A DNA stretch of 64,000 nucleotides from Cellvibrionaceae bacterium (GCA_028281575.1 JANQJP010000001.1:1-64000); one strand, 5' to 3'. Counted from the first letter of the stretch, positions 32,818 to 42,988 are shown. Notes: generated by a model not told the origin, from the sequence alone. Numbers and translations are program-made.

Positions 32818-35007
32818 ATGCGCTACTATATTTGCTTTTGTATTTTATGGACTTTGTCTTCTTCATTGGCGATGGCTCACGATTCTCAGCCCTGGTTTGA
32901 TACATCTCTGCCCCGCAATGAGCGTATTGATGCGCTCGTTGCGGCAATGACACTCGAGGAAAAAACCTCGCAGTTGCTCAATGCATCCCCCCCGATAGAA
33001 AGGCTGGGCGTGCCGGCATATGACTGGTGGAATGAAGCGTTGCACGGTGTTGCACGAAGTGGCAAGGCGACAGTGTTCCCTCAACCCATCGCCCTTGCTG
33101 CAACATTTGACAATGACCTGATTTACGATATCGCGTCTGCGGTGTCGGACGAAGCGCGCGCAAAGTTTGTTGTGGCGCAATCGTTCGGCAATCGCGCGCG
33201 ATACGCGGGCCTGACGTTTTGGACACCGAACGTGAATATTTTTCGCGACCCGCGCTGGGGCAGAGGCATGGAAACCTATGGTGAGGACCCCTTTCTTACA
33301 AGCCGTATGGGCGTTGCGATGGCGAAGGGCCTGCAGGGGGATCATCCGAACTATTTAAAATCCGCCGCCGCGGCAAAACACTTCGCTGTTCATTCGGGGC
33401 CTGAAGCCCTGCGGCATGAATTCGACGCGGTTGTCGGCCAGAAAGATTTATACGAGACCTATTTGCCAGCCTTCGAGGCGCTGGTAAAAGAGGCGAAAGT
33501 GGAAACCGTTATGGGGGCCTATAACAGGGTCAACGGTGCGCCCGCAAATGCATCGACGTTATTATTAAAAGATATTTTGCGTGATGCGTGGGGCTTTCAG
33601 GGGCACGTGGTTTCTGATTGTTGGGCCTTGCTAGATTTTCACGAACACCACCGGGTGACCCGCAATGCTGTTGAGTCGGCCGCCTGGGCAATAAACACCG
33701 GTGTGGATTTAAATTGTGGTTCGGTCTACCACGAGTTACCGAAAGCGGTGGATCAGGGTCTGGTTACCGAGGACGTTATCGATATACGTTTAAAAAAATT
33801 GTTGGAAACACGTTTTAAACTGGGACTGTTTGATCCAGCAGAGATGAATCCGTTTAACGCCATTCCCGCATCCGTCATTAATTCTGCCAAGCATGCTGAG
33901 CTTGCGTATGAAGCGGCATTAAAGTCTGTTGTCATGCTACAAAATAAAAATAGCGTTTTACCCTTGGATAAGGATATTCGCAGTCTTTATGTTATCGGCC
34001 CTATGGCGACGAGTATTCAGGCGCTGCTTGGTAACTATTACGGTTTGAGTGGCCGTTATTCGACTTTTCTCGAAGGTATTACTAACGCCGTGAGTGTTGG
34101 CACGACAGTGGATTATAAGCAGGGAATCCTGCCGTATAGCGCCAATGTAAATCCGATTGACTGGACCACCGGCGAAGCAAAAAACGTCGACGCAACAATT
34201 GTAGTATTGGGCTTGGACGGGGCTTATGAGGGGGAAGAGGGGGATGCAATTGCTTCGCCGAATTTAGGCGATCGCTTGTCCCTCGCACTGCCTGAACATC
34301 AGCTCGAGTTTTTACGAAAATTGCGTAAGGACCATAGTAAACCCATTATTGTTGTCATTACCGCGGGAAGCCCCGTCATTCTGGGTGAAATATCGCAGTT
34401 AGCTGATGCGATTTTATTTGCGTGGTATCCCGGCCAGGAGGGCGGCCGCGCAGTGGGTGATATTATCTTTGGCAGTCACTCGCCCTCAGGTCGCCTGCCG
34501 ATGACTTTCCCCCACTCGGAGTCGCAGCTACCCGCCTATGAAGATTATTCGATGGTGGAGCGCACTTATCGCTATTCAACCCAAGAACCCATGTATCCGT
34601 TTGGTTTTGGCATGAGTTATTCTTCAGTGGTTTTCAGCAACGCAAAGATTGAAGGTTTGGACGGAGGCCGTTATAAAAAATCTGGGCCATTAACGCTCAC
34701 GGTTACGGTCGAAAATACTGGAAATATGGCAACAGATGAAGTGGTGCAAGCCTATTTGAGTTCACCTAACGCGGGTCGCGGGCAACCGCTTTATTCGCTC
34801 AAAGGTTTCCAGAGAGTGAGGCTCGATGCGGGCGAGAAAAAGATCATTAATATTCCGATTCCCGAAGTATCTCTTCGTGTATTTGACGATCGGGGTAAAA
34901 CGTTTTTTCAAAACGGTCAGTATGTATTTTATATTGGCAATGCATCCCCTGGAAAAAGAAGTCGGCAATTAGGCGCAGCGTTTGAAATCTTAAAGTTTAA
35001 AATGTAA
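32818..35007 (+). CDS. secreted GH3 beta-glucosidase/beta-xylosidase
   Basis: 729 residues. A signal peptide (MRYYICFCILWTLSSSLAMAH) targets it across the inner membrane. GH3 N-terminal barrel: MTLEEKTSQLL, YDWWNEALHGVAR, TFWTPNVNIFRDPRWGRGMETYGEDP, AAKHFAVHSGPE, and the nucleophile Asp in GHVVSDCWALLDF. The (alpha/beta)6 domain (VIGPMATSIQALLGNYYG) and the C-terminal fibronectin-III-like domain (LTVTVENTGNMATDEVVQAYLS) are complete. The WNEALHG and SDC variants are typical of xylosidase-leaning GH3. It cleaves non-reducing beta-linked glucose or xylose, consistent with a plant-polysaccharide degrader. Confidence 0.94.
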   Translation: MRYYICFCILWTLSSSLAMAHDSQPWFDTSLPRNERIDALVAAMTLEEKTSQLLNASPPIERLGVPAYDWWNEALHGVARSGKATVFPQPIALAATFDNDLIYDIASAVSDEARAKFVVAQSFGNRARYAGLTFWTPNVNIFRDPRWGRGMETYGEDPFLTSRMGVAMAKGLQGDHPNYLKSAAAAKHFAVHSGPEALRHEFDAVVGQKDLYETYLPAFEALVKEAKVETVMGAYNRVNGAPANASTLLLKDILRDAWGFQGHVVSDCWALLDFHEHHRVTRNAVESAAWAINTGVDLNCGSVYHELPKAVDQGLVTEDVIDIRLKKLLETRFKLGLFDPAEMNPFNAIPASVINSAKHAELAYEAALKSVVMLQNKNSVLPLDKDIRSLYVIGPMATSIQALLGNYYGLSGRYSTFLEGITNAVSVGTTVDYKQGILPYSANVNPIDWTTGEAKNVDATIVVLGLDGAYEGEEGDAIASPNLGDRLSLALPEHQLEFLRKLRKDHSKPIIVVITAGSPVILGEISQLADAILFAWYPGQEGGRAVGDIIFGSHSPSGRLPMTFPHSESQLPAYEDYSMVERTYRYSTQEPMYPFGFGMSYSSVVFSNAKIEGLDGGRYKKSGPLTLTVTVENTGNMATDEVVQAYLSSPNAGRGQPLYSLKGFQRVRLDAGEKKIINIPIPEVSLRVFDDRGKTFFQNGQYVFYIGNASPGKRSRQLGAAFEILKFKM

Positions 35008-35040
35008 AAGCGCCGCTCTGCACTGAAACCCGAGTCAACC

Positions 35041-35877
35041 CTAAAAGGGCCAGAATACGCTGGGCAGTTTATCTTGTCGCAGCAGTGAAGCTATATCCAT
35101 GGTAACGGCGATGCCGGCGTGCACTAAAAAGCCTCCCCATATCGAGCGTGAGCGCAGCGCGAGAATTCCCAAAAACAAGCCAAATAATATTGCGCCAGTC
35201 GCTTCGAGCCATAGCTTTGGGAAGTGAATCATCAAGTAGGGCACGCACATAATCCAGACAGCATTGGCACCAACGGCCGGTCGTAGTGCGTTTAATACAA
35301 AGCCCCGAAAGAAAAACTCCAAGCACACGAATTGCAGCAGATACAACACTTCCCATGCAATAAAATCGAACCAGCTGCGATGGGCATCTTTATAAAAGGG
35401 ATAGTGATGTAAAAAGTCTGAGCGGAAACTAACGAGAAAAATAAAGAAAAGAATCGGGGAAATAAGTAGGACATAACCGCGCCAATGAAGGTGCGTCGTG
35501 TTCCATCGCCAACCCATGTCGACAAAAGAGGTTTTTAATATTGTTTTAATGACAATATACGGCAGAAGAACGTAACCAATAACGTGCCAAAAGGTCCACC
35601 AAATATAACCGATTAGACGGAGAAAACCTGTTTCTCTAAGTTTTAATAAAAAATAATTTCCATCTTTTCCCTGCCACTCTGCGAGCATGGCCAGGCCCGC
35701 GCGCATCACACTAAAGTATTTCATATAGTGGATAAGTAATAGACATACGCTAACGCAAGCGAGAACCCAAAAGACTCTTCTCATAGCCTCTTTGCGGTTC
35801 AATGTGTGAGAGGGCTTTTCCTCGTCAATTGCGTCGAGTGTTGTGAATATTAATTTTGGATTCAGCATCTGCAACAT
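35041..35877 (-). CDS. CPBP family intramembrane metalloprotease
   Basis: 278 residues, polytopic. The CPBP (Abi) signature is present as LEFFFRGFVLNALRP (Glu and Arg of motif 1, with FF where EE is usual), followed by the Phe-His region CVPYLMIHFPKLWLEATGAILFGLFLG (motif 2 H) and VHAGIAVTMDI (motif 3 H). Family members include Rce1-type proteases and bacteriocin-immunity proteins. The single Glu in motif 1 is a known variation. It is encoded 3 bp downstream of the TSUP gene. Confidence 0.85.
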   Translation of the reverse strand: MLQMLNPKLIFTTLDAIDEEKPSHTLNRKEAMRRVFWVLACVSVCLLLIHYMKYFSVMRAGLAMLAEWQGKDGNYFLLKLRETGFLRLIGYIWWTFWHVIGYVLLPYIVIKTILKTSFVDMGWRWNTTHLHWRGYVLLISPILFFIFLVSFRSDFLHHYPFYKDAHRSWFDFIAWEVLYLLQFVCLEFFFRGFVLNALRPAVGANAVWIMCVPYLMIHFPKLWLEATGAILFGLFLGILALRSRSIWGGFLVHAGIAVTMDIASLLRQDKLPSVFWPF

Positions 35878-35880
35878 TGA

Positions 35881-36645
35881 TTAAAGCCCTTTAGCAATTA
35901 GCGTGATCCCGACAAGGATGGTAATAAGTTCGAACACCCGTTTTATCATGGGATTGCCGTATGTTATCGCGATATGCGCGCCGGCGTAGCCGCCCAACAA
36001 TGAACCGACAATGAGCATCGGCAGCCAGCCCCAAGCGACGGGTGCCAGCAGACCGAGCGTGAACGCGCCGATACCGTTCCAAAAAATGCCGACGACAATC
36101 ATGGTGTAGGCCGTGGCTCGTTTGAAATCATAACCGAACCAAGTGATAAGCCATACCGTGACAAATAAGCCGGTACCTGAACTGAGAGAGCCGTTAAAAA
36201 AACCGAAGAAAAAAAGCCCGATAGCGCCGATTATCCATCCAAAAGCATCCCTGTGTTTCGGTAAATAGTGCTGACCGAGTTTTTTTTTGAAAAACGAATA
36301 AATGCCCAACCCTGTGGTGAGTATACCGAGCGAGACTTTCGCTACTGATTCAGGAATTGCCAAAATTGTATTGGCCCCTAAAACAACACCCGGCGCACCT
36401 GCAGCGAGCATTACCACGGCTAAGGGTAGGCGCGCATGGCCTTCGCGTGCGTGTTTGATTGTTGCACCTAAACCCAACGCAACGGTTGCTATTTTGTGGG
36501 TCGCCAGTGCAGTAGAAAACGGCAAACCCAGGAAGATAAGTGCAGGAAGTTGCAGCAGTCCTGCGCCGCCTCCCGCCATGGATGAAAGCGCGTTAGAGAT
36601 AAGCGCAACGACTAGCAGGATGATTTGCTCGGCGAGATCGAACAT
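35881..36645 (-). CDS. TSUP family sulfite/anion exporter (TauE/SafE)
   Basis: 254 residues with seven to eight hydrophobic spans. The TauE/SafE pattern: LISNALSSMAGGGAGLLQLPALIFLGLPFSTALATHKIATVALGLGATIKH at the N-terminus and a mirrored repeat in the C-terminal half (GSLSSGTGLFVTVWLITWFGYDFKRATAYTMIVVG). These proteins export sulfite, sulfoacetate or related organosulfur anions. Nothing nearby fixes the substrate. Operon-like spacing with the downstream CPBP gene. Confidence 0.9.
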   Translation of the reverse strand: MFDLAEQIILLVVALISNALSSMAGGGAGLLQLPALIFLGLPFSTALATHKIATVALGLGATIKHAREGHARLPLAVVMLAAGAPGVVLGANTILAIPESVAKVSLGILTTGLGIYSFFKKKLGQHYLPKHRDAFGWIIGAIGLFFFGFFNGSLSSGTGLFVTVWLITWFGYDFKRATAYTMIVVGIFWNGIGAFTLGLLAPVAWGWLPMLIVGSLLGGYAGAHIAITYGNPMIKRVFELITILVGITLIAKGL

Positions 36646-36683
36646 GGGTGGCGCGTGATGATTAATGAGCGCCGCAGTTTACT

Positions 36684-37763
36684 CTAATTTACCGGGTCTG
36701 GCTTGACGCGATTGCGCCCGGCTTCTTTGGCGTTGTAGAGGTTACTGTCAGCGATGCCAAGGAGTTCGCCTGGATCGAGGCTCTGGGTGCTGCTGGCGAC
36801 ACCGGCGCTCATCGTGATCATGCGATTTGGCATGTTCGGGAACAGGCTGGCCTGACAGATGCTCGTGCGCACTTCGTTAGCAAGTTTTATTGCCTCCGGC
36901 AGCGAGGTGTGTGGGAGTACCGCCAAGAACTCTTCGCCACCCCAGCGGCCGATTTTGTCTGTCTCTCTAAACCTGGATACAAGGAGTTTTGAAAACTCTT
37001 GCAGTGTTTGGTCCCCGACGCTGTGGCCAAAGCTATCGTTCACTTTCTTAAAGTAGTCGATATCACACATAATAATCGCGAAGTCTTCTTTGGTTCGCTT
37101 TGAACGCTTGCATTCAAATTCAAGCCGTAACGCCATGTCTCGCCGGTTTGGCAACTGAGTCAATTCGTCAGTGGAGGCGATATGGCTGAGTTCTTTGTTT
37201 AGGCGTGAAATAGATACGGCGGACACTTCCCGCACATAAGCCTGGTAGAAGCTAAACACTGCAATAAGGATAAATGCACCAATGCCGGCGACCTTTTCCG
37301 CAATTGTGTAAGTAGCGATGTAATAAGTATTTTCGGGCGCATATAAAATTAGGCCGACAGATATAAGCATGCCTATATTTGCGTAGGCGGCGATGCGAAC
37401 GCGCAGCACGCTAAACATGAGTACAGGGTAGCAAGGCAGCCAAAGCAGCCCTGAATCATCAGTGCCGCCAGATGCGACTAGGTAAAGGCCTAAGCCGGTG
37501 CTCGATAAAATAAGGTAGTAGCCAAATAACTCCAGCGATTTGATAAATCGCGTATAGGCGATTAACGCCATCAGATTTGCGAAAGCAAAACCTGCGAGGA
37601 CTCCAGCGATTTGAGCGTTACCGATGGCAGCATCTTTTATCGCAAAAATGGTGACAATTAATGTAACCGTCGCACACATTGCCCTGCTCAGAGCATCTCG
37701 GCGATTCCACTCTGCGCGTTCAACTTGTTTAAAGCTGTCTGGTTGAAATTCAGGTTCTGCCAT
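36684..37763 (-). CDS. diguanylate cyclase with MASE-like membrane domain
   Basis: 359 residues. Five or six N-terminal membrane spans (residues about 25-185) form a sensor domain of no named family. The GGDEF domain follows: STDELTQLPNRRDMALRLEFE, CDIDYFKKVNDSFGHSVGDQTLQEF, active site GRWGGEEFLAVLP. RETD five residues before GGEEF is an intact inhibitory I-site (RxxD). It makes cyclic-di-GMP and should show product inhibition. No EAL domain. Separate from neighbours by 38 and 47 bp. Confidence 0.94.
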   Translation of the reverse strand: MAEPEFQPDSFKQVERAEWNRRDALSRAMCATVTLIVTIFAIKDAAIGNAQIAGVLAGFAFANLMALIAYTRFIKSLELFGYYLILSSTGLGLYLVASGGTDDSGLLWLPCYPVLMFSVLRVRIAAYANIGMLISVGLILYAPENTYYIATYTIAEKVAGIGAFILIAVFSFYQAYVREVSAVSISRLNKELSHIASTDELTQLPNRRDMALRLEFECKRSKRTKEDFAIIMCDIDYFKKVNDSFGHSVGDQTLQEFSKLLVSRFRETDKIGRWGGEEFLAVLPHTSLPEAIKLANEVRTSICQASLFPNMPNRMITMSAGVASSTQSLDPGELLGIADSNLYNAKEAGRNRVKPDPVN

Positions 37764-37810
37764 CTAAATTTCTCTTTTTTTGAAATTATAGAGTAGCGCT
37801 GTTGTCCAGT

Positions 37811-39037
37811 TTAGAATATCTCTTCAATGCTCACCGCGGAATAGTAGTGATTCTGCATAAAATGAATAAATTTGAGTGTTCTAAAGGCGTCAAACCAAAT
37901 ATGGAAGCTGCGCTCAAACGCTTCCAGTGTCCTGTCTTCAGCCATACGTTTGTTCATGAATGTGTCAAAGCCTAAATCCAACAGGGCTGCCTGTGTTTTT
38001 CCAGATAGTTCTGCCAGGCAGTCCCGTGTACTCACCGCTTTTACCTGCGCAATTTCGTTAGTAACACTTTGCGCACGATTCCAGATACTTTCCTGGTGAT
38101 CCAACAGCGAGCGAAGTTCTTGAAATATTTCAGGAGCGTAGTAGCTCGGCGTTTCTCCGCTCTCGAGTTGTCTTGCGATTTTGCTAACGGCGGGGCCGGT
38201 GCCAAAAGGCACGCGATCCGAATAACGCGCTTCGATACGAATGTTCACTGAGTTAAGTTGGGCAATGCTGCCGAGTTTTGCCAGCTTGTTTAACAGGTAG
38301 AAATCTTCGCCTGCAGATCGCTTGGGGAAGCCCCGCGCCTGGCAGTAGTGACGCGCGGCTATGGCCAGACAACTCCCCAGTGTGTGAAAGGCATAGGGCG
38401 AGCCCGCCAACTGCAGTTGTTCGCGGAAATAGTAGAGGCAGCGTTGATAAATAGATGTTGCGCTGCCCACCAGATCCCCCGCACAGATATGCTCAAAGTT
38501 GTATACGATGGCACTTGCCGTATTGGATGTCGCTGCTGAGAAATAGTCTTCAGGTAAATAGGCATCGGCGTCGCTTGAGTATATCCATTGGCAGGCCACC
38601 TTCGTGTTGTAAATCAGCGCGCAAGCGACATCGCTGCCAATTTTTCGTGCCAACCCTACACTTTGGTCTTTCGCCAGAGCCTGTTCCGGCCGGCAACGTT
38701 TTATTAGCAAAATTTGTAAGTCGCCGAGCATTAAAAGCTGGAGGTGTTGGCAGGTCTCGTGAAGCTCGCTGCGCGCGTAAAGTTGCGCGAGTAGGGCATC
38801 GTTATCAGAACCAGGTGTATCACTATCGGGTTCGTTGACGACAAGTACGAGGCTTATATCGCCGGCGTCTTCCCGAGTTGAGAGCCGCTCGATGAAAGCG
38901 ATTTCTTCACGATACGCGGGAATAACCAGAACGTAGCGTCGCGCCTCAACGGCGTCTAATTGCAGGCAAAGAGAAGCTTCGGTCTCCGCGTAGTGTCGCA
39001 GGTATTTTTCGCTGGCTTTGGGAAGGGTTTGTGTCAT
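37811..39037 (-). CDS. GT-A-type glycosyltransferase-like protein
   Basis: 408 residues. N-terminal Rossmann-like strand YVLVIPAYREE and ISLVLVVNEPDSDTPGSD resemble family-2 glycosyltransferases, and WIYSSDADAYLPEDYF supplies a D-x-D-like metal site. PKRSAGEDFYLLNKLAKLG resembles the E-D-x-x-L acceptor-side motif. The C-terminal 130 residues have no recognisable motif. No signal peptide. It is encoded 3 bp downstream of miaE and 47 bp upstream of the diguanylate cyclase. Substrate unknown. Confidence 0.7.
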   Translation of the reverse strand: MTQTLPKASEKYLRHYAETEASLCLQLDAVEARRYVLVIPAYREEIAFIERLSTREDAGDISLVLVVNEPDSDTPGSDNDALLAQLYARSELHETCQHLQLLMLGDLQILLIKRCRPEQALAKDQSVGLARKIGSDVACALIYNTKVACQWIYSSDADAYLPEDYFSAATSNTASAIVYNFEHICAGDLVGSATSIYQRCLYYFREQLQLAGSPYAFHTLGSCLAIAARHYCQARGFPKRSAGEDFYLLNKLAKLGSIAQLNSVNIRIEARYSDRVPFGTGPAVSKIARQLESGETPSYYAPEIFQELRSLLDHQESIWNRAQSVTNEIAQVKAVSTRDCLAELSGKTQAALLDLGFDTFMNKRMAEDRTLEAFERSFHIWFDAFRTLKFIHFMQNHYYSAVSIEEIF

Positions 39038-39040
39038 GAC

Positions 39041-39613
39041 CTAATGGAGTGCAGCTACAATCGGCAAATCCGCACATATTTCAGCTTCTATATCGAGCAA
39101 CTCGTTCACGCGTTTTTCGACGATATCGTCTTTGAAATAACGCTTTGCCAAGTCGATAAATACGTTTTTGTGGCGGAGTTCTGATTCGGTAATCGCGCAA
39201 TAAAACGTTTTTAGTTCTCCTTCGGCAAGCGCATCTGCAACGAGGCCAAAACGTTCACAGCCGCGTGCTTCAATAATGCCGCCGACAACGAGCCGGTCTA
39301 ACATATAGACTTCTGTGCCCTGTCGCATGTGCTTGCGCAGCTGGTTAACATAGGCATCGCGGGTATCAGCTTGAAGCTGCAAACCGCGGGCGGTCATGAG
39401 TTTCACCACTTCGCGGAAGTGCATCATCTCCTCAATGCTTAGATCAATCATCACCTTTACGAGCTCGGGTTTATCTGGATAGTGGGATAGCATGGAGATG
39501 GCCATACCCGAGGCTTTTTTTTCAGCAGCGGCGTGGTCGACTAAAAAATCGTCAAAATTACTTAAAACTTTTGCGAGCCAGGCCTGCTCAGTTGAATAAC
39601 GAAGTTGCATCAT
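39041..39613 (-). CDS. miaE: tRNA-(ms2io6A)37-hydroxylase
   Basis: 190 residues from MMQLRYSTEQAW; the longer frame runs into the opposite-strand fabV start and is not supported. Ferritin-like four-helix di-iron protein: FLVDHAAAEKKASGMA, MIDLSIEEMMHFREV (E-x-x-H), and AITESELRHKNVFIDLAKRYF (second E-x-x-H). It hydroxylates ms2i6A at position 37 of tRNAs reading U-starting codons. Divergent from fabV, with about 106 bp between starts holding both promoters. Confidence 0.93.
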   Translation of the reverse strand: MMQLRYSTEQAWLAKVLSNFDDFLVDHAAAEKKASGMAISMLSHYPDKPELVKVMIDLSIEEMMHFREVVKLMTARGLQLQADTRDAYVNQLRKHMRQGTEVYMLDRLVVGGIIEARGCERFGLVADALAEGELKTFYCAITESELRHKNVFIDLAKRYFKDDIVEKRVNELLDIEAEICADLPIVAALH

Positions 39614-39719
39614 GTGTGTTACGGCTTTTGTTATATAATTGTCGGCTTGCCGGCCGAGCGATAAATACATAGTTGGCTCAGCAGTATACCAGTCACTGGA
39701 AGCGAAACAGGAAAACAGC

Positions 39720-40904
39720 ATGATCATTAAACCGAAAGTTCGGGGTTTTATTTGCACAAATGCACACCCAGAAGGATGTGCCGCCAATGTGCGTGAACAA
39801 ATTGAGTACATCAAATCTCAAGCGCCGTTGGGTGAAGGCCCGAAGAACGTTTTGATCGTAGGTGCCTCGACTGGCTATGGCCTTGCGTCGCGCATCACAG
39901 CAGCTTTTGGCTACGGTGCAAAGACACTTGGCTTTTTCTTTGAAAAACCCGCGTCGGAAAAGCGCACGGGTTCGGCGGGATTTTATAATTCTGCTGCGTT
40001 TGAAGCTGAAGCAAGTGCAGCAAACCTCTACGCTAAAAGTATTAATGGCGATGCCTTTTCGAACGAAGCCAAGCGGCAGGCGATTGAAATTATTAAGCAG
40101 GATTTGGGTAAGGTGGACCTGGTCATATACAGCCTGGCTTCTCCGCGGCGCATCGATCCTGAGACTGGAGAGACTTTCTCCTCCGCGTTGAAGCCGATAG
40201 GCCAAAGCTACACCGAAAAAAACCTGAATACCGATACGCTCAAAATTGCTGACATGACCGTTGAAACGGCGTCGGATGAGGAAATTGCCAATACGGTAAA
40301 AGTGATGGGTGGTGAAGACTGGGAGCTCTGGATCGATGCGCTTAAACAAGCGGATGTGCTTGAGCAAAACTGTAAAACGGTCGCTTACACTTACATTGGT
40401 GACAAACTCACATGGCCTATCTACGGCAAAGCGACCATTGGTAAAGCCAAGGAAGACCTCGATCGGGCAGCCAATGAAATAAACCAGAGCTTGAGTGATT
40501 TAGGTGGACAGGCGAATGTGGCGGTGCTCAAGGCGTTGGTGACGCAGTCCAGTTCGGCGATCCCCATTATGCCGCTGTATATCTCCATTCTTTACAAGGT
40601 TATGAAAGAAGAGGGCAGTCATGAAGGTTGTATCGAGCAATTGCATCGCCTTTATACCGAGGGCCTGTACAGCGAAGCTCCGCGCCTGGACGACATTAAT
40701 CGTTTTAGAATGGACAATCGCGAACTGACCGAAGCGGTGCAAAGCAAAGTAGAAGCTATTTGGCCGCAGGTCACAGAAGAAAACTTATTTGAGCTGACAG
40801 ATTACAAGGGGTATAACGCCGAGTTCCTTAAGTTATTTGGTTTTGGGAATAGCGATATTGATTATGATCAGGATATCAGCCCTCTTGTTGATGTTAAGTT
40901 CTAG
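39720..40904 (+). CDS. fabV: trans-2-enoyl-CoA/ACP reductase
   Basis: 394 residues from the ATG preceded by AGGAAA; the earlier frame start would add 27 residues that match no family. FabV landmarks: [20 protein letters not shown], the NADH site [34 protein letters not shown], and the active-site Y-x8-K in [21 protein letters not shown]. It performs the last reduction of the fatty-acid elongation cycle and in other bacteria gives triclosan resistance. Followed 29 bp later by an aldo/keto reductase gene. Confidence 0.96.
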   Translation: MIIKPKVRGFICTNAHPEGCAANVREQIEYIKSQAPLGEGPKNVLIVGASTGYGLASRITAAFGYGAKTLGFFFEKPASEKRTGSAGFYNSAAFEAEASAANLYAKSINGDAFSNEAKRQAIEIIKQDLGKVDLVIYSLASPRRIDPETGETFSSALKPIGQSYTEKNLNTDTLKIADMTVETASDEEIANTVKVMGGEDWELWIDALKQADVLEQNCKTVAYTYIGDKLTWPIYGKATIGKAKEDLDRAANEINQSLSDLGGQANVAVLKALVTQSSSAIPIMPLYISILYKVMKEEGSHEGCIEQLHRLYTEGLYSEAPRLDDINRFRMDNRELTEAVQSKVEAIWPQVTEENLFELTDYKGYNAEFLKLFGFGNSDIDYDQDISPLVDVKF

Positions 40905-40933
40905 GGCCAATAACAGAAAGCGCTGAGGTTCAG

Positions 40934-41977
40934 ATGAAGTACAGAAAGCTCGGTTCAAGTGACTTGGATGTAAGCCTTATTTGCCTGGGCAGTATGACCT
41001 GGGGCGAGCAAAACACCGCCGCTGAAGGCATGGCGCAGATGGACATGGCGGTCGATTACGGGGTCAATTTTTTTGATGTCGCTGAAATGTATCCCCTGCC
41101 TCCTCGCGCCGAAACTTTTGGTGAATCAGAGCGCATAATGGGTGAGTGGCTCAAACTGCGCGGAACGCGTGACAAAGTGATTGTTGCGACCAAAGTGACT
41201 GGTCGCAGTGATCGCAATCGAGGATTGGAACATATTCGCAACGGTGCGCGGCTTTCCAAGGAGCAGATTATCGAGGCTTGCGAGGCTTCTTTGCGGCGAT
41301 TGAATACGGATGTTATCGATCTCTACCAAATCCATTGGCCTGAGCGGGAATGCAATTTTTTTGGTAGGCTCGAATACGTCCATAAAGAAGACGACGGCTA
41401 CACGATTGAAGAGACTCTGGCGGCGGCAGACCAGCTCGTGCGCCAGGGCAAAGTGCGTTATCTTGGGGTTTCCAACGAGAGCGCCTGGGGTGTGCACGAG
41501 TATTTACGTGTGGCTAAGGAGCAGGCTTTTGCGCGTATTGTATCCATTCAAAACCCCTACAATTTGCTAAACCGTACTTTCGATATTGGCATTGCCGAAT
41601 TCGCGCTGCGCGAGCAAGTACACTTGCTCGCGTATTCTCCGTTAGCTTTCGGTGTGCTCAGTGGCAAGTATTTGGATGGCAAAAAACCGGCAAATGCGCG
41701 GCTAACGCTTTATGATCGCTTTACGCGTTACGCCAAGGTCAACGCAGAAGAAGCTACGCGGGCATACGTCGAGCTCGCGCGGCAACATCAATTGGACCCA
41801 GCGCAGATGGCCCTGGCCTGGATCAATTCGCGTGAGCATTTGGCGTCGAACATTATTGGCGCAACTTCTCTGGAGCAATTGAAAACAAATATCGAAAGCG
41901 TCGAGCTGCAACTGTCGGATGAAGTTTTTGATGGTATAGAAAGCATACATCAACGTTATCCCAATCCTTCGCCTTGA
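40934..41977 (+). CDS. aldo/keto reductase, Tas-like
   Basis: 347 residues. The AKR barrel shows YRKLGSSDLDVSLICLGSMTWGEQNT, FFDVAEMYPLPPRAETFGESE with the catalytic Asp and Tyr, VIVATKV with the Lys, and DLYQIHWPERE with the His. C-terminal YSPLAFGVLSGKYLDG and IIGATSLEQLKTNI bind NADPH. Length and the PLPPRAET loop fit the Tas subgroup. It reduces aldehydes or ketones with NADPH; the physiological substrate is not known. Confidence 0.92.
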   Translation: MKYRKLGSSDLDVSLICLGSMTWGEQNTAAEGMAQMDMAVDYGVNFFDVAEMYPLPPRAETFGESERIMGEWLKLRGTRDKVIVATKVTGRSDRNRGLEHIRNGARLSKEQIIEACEASLRRLNTDVIDLYQIHWPERECNFFGRLEYVHKEDDGYTIEETLAAADQLVRQGKVRYLGVSNESAWGVHEYLRVAKEQAFARIVSIQNPYNLLNRTFDIGIAEFALREQVHLLAYSPLAFGVLSGKYLDGKKPANARLTLYDRFTRYAKVNAEEATRAYVELARQHQLDPAQMALAWINSREHLASNIIGATSLEQLKTNIESVELQLSDEVFDGIESIHQRYPNPSP

Positions 41978-42094
41978 TGTGATTAGCCGAATTTGTGCCA
42001 CTTTGATGAAGTAAATCGGTTGAGCGAATCCCCGGTCGCCAGTACTATTACGCCCCTTCTTTGAATTAGCGAAGTATTCCACGTAGAGATACCT

Positions 42095-42970
42095 ATGTTT
42101 CGAGGCAGTTTAGTCGCATTGATAACACCGATGAAAGCCGATGGAGCGCTCGACTGGGAGGTGCTCGCCAAGCTCGTTGAATGGCATATAGAGCAGGGCA
42201 GTAACGGTATCGTCACCGTTGGTACGACGGGCGAATCGGCGACATTAAATGTTGATGAGCATGTAGAAGTGATTCGCAAAGTTGTCGATCAGGTTGATGG
42301 TCGCGTTCCCGTTATTGCCGGGACCGGTGCAAATTCTACGTCAGAGGCGCTGGAGCTGACCTCGGGTGCTAAAGAAGCTGGCGCAGATGCCGCTCTGCTC
42401 GTAACCCCTTACTACAACAAACCTTCTCAAGAGGGTTTGTTTTTGCATCATAAATATATTGCCGAGCGTGTGGCGCTGCCTCAACTTCTATACAACGTGC
42501 CAGGACGGACGGCGGTTGATATGTTGCCCGAGACAGTTATCCGCCTGGCGGCGTTAGACAATGTCGTCGGCATCAAGGAAGCGACTGGTGATCTTGATCG
42601 TGTGCAGCAGATTAAAACGGGCGTTGGGTCGAATTTTGTGTTGCTTTCTGGCGATGATGAAAGCAGTTTGGACTTTATCCGTTGTGGCGGTGATGGCGTC
42701 ATTTCTGTTACGGCAAATGTCGCCCCGAGCAAGCTGGCGAAAATGTGTGAACTTGTCATGTCGGGTAGGGTCGAAGAAGCACGTGCAATTGATGCGGCTT
42801 TGCTCAGCTTACACAAGAACCTTTTTCTCGAATCAAATCCAATACCCGTAAAATGGGCGGTTTCACAGCTGGGTTTTGGTGAGAATATCCTACGCTTGCC
42901 ACTTACGCCTTTAGCGGCTAAATACCACGAGGTTTTACGTGATGCGATGGTTCAAAACGGTGTGTTATAA
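42095..42970 (+). CDS. dapA: 4-hydroxy-tetrahydrodipicolinate synthase
   Basis: 291 residues, normal length. Landmarks: FRGSLVALITPMKADGALDW, VTVGTTGESATLN (Thr pair), VTPYYNKPSQEGLF with the Tyr, LYNVPGRTAVDMLPETV, and the Schiff-base Lys in NVVGIKEATGDLDRV. It condenses pyruvate with aspartate semialdehyde, the first step of the lysine/diaminopimelate branch. bamC lies 18 bp downstream, the arrangement seen in enterobacteria and pseudomonads. Confidence 0.97.
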   Translation: MFRGSLVALITPMKADGALDWEVLAKLVEWHIEQGSNGIVTVGTTGESATLNVDEHVEVIRKVVDQVDGRVPVIAGTGANSTSEALELTSGAKEAGADAALLVTPYYNKPSQEGLFLHHKYIAERVALPQLLYNVPGRTAVDMLPETVIRLAALDNVVGIKEATGDLDRVQQIKTGVGSNFVLLSGDDESSLDFIRCGGDGVISVTANVAPSKLAKMCELVMSGRVEEARAIDAALLSLHKNLFLESNPIPVKWAVSQLGFGENILRLPLTPLAAKYHEVLRDAMVQNGVL

Positions 42971-42988
42971 CTGATTCCTAGAATAATT

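Noticed and set aside
32863..33345. Long opposite-strand frame under the GH3 gene
   Set aside because: Typical antisense shadow of a high-GC coding region with no family pattern or ribosome site.
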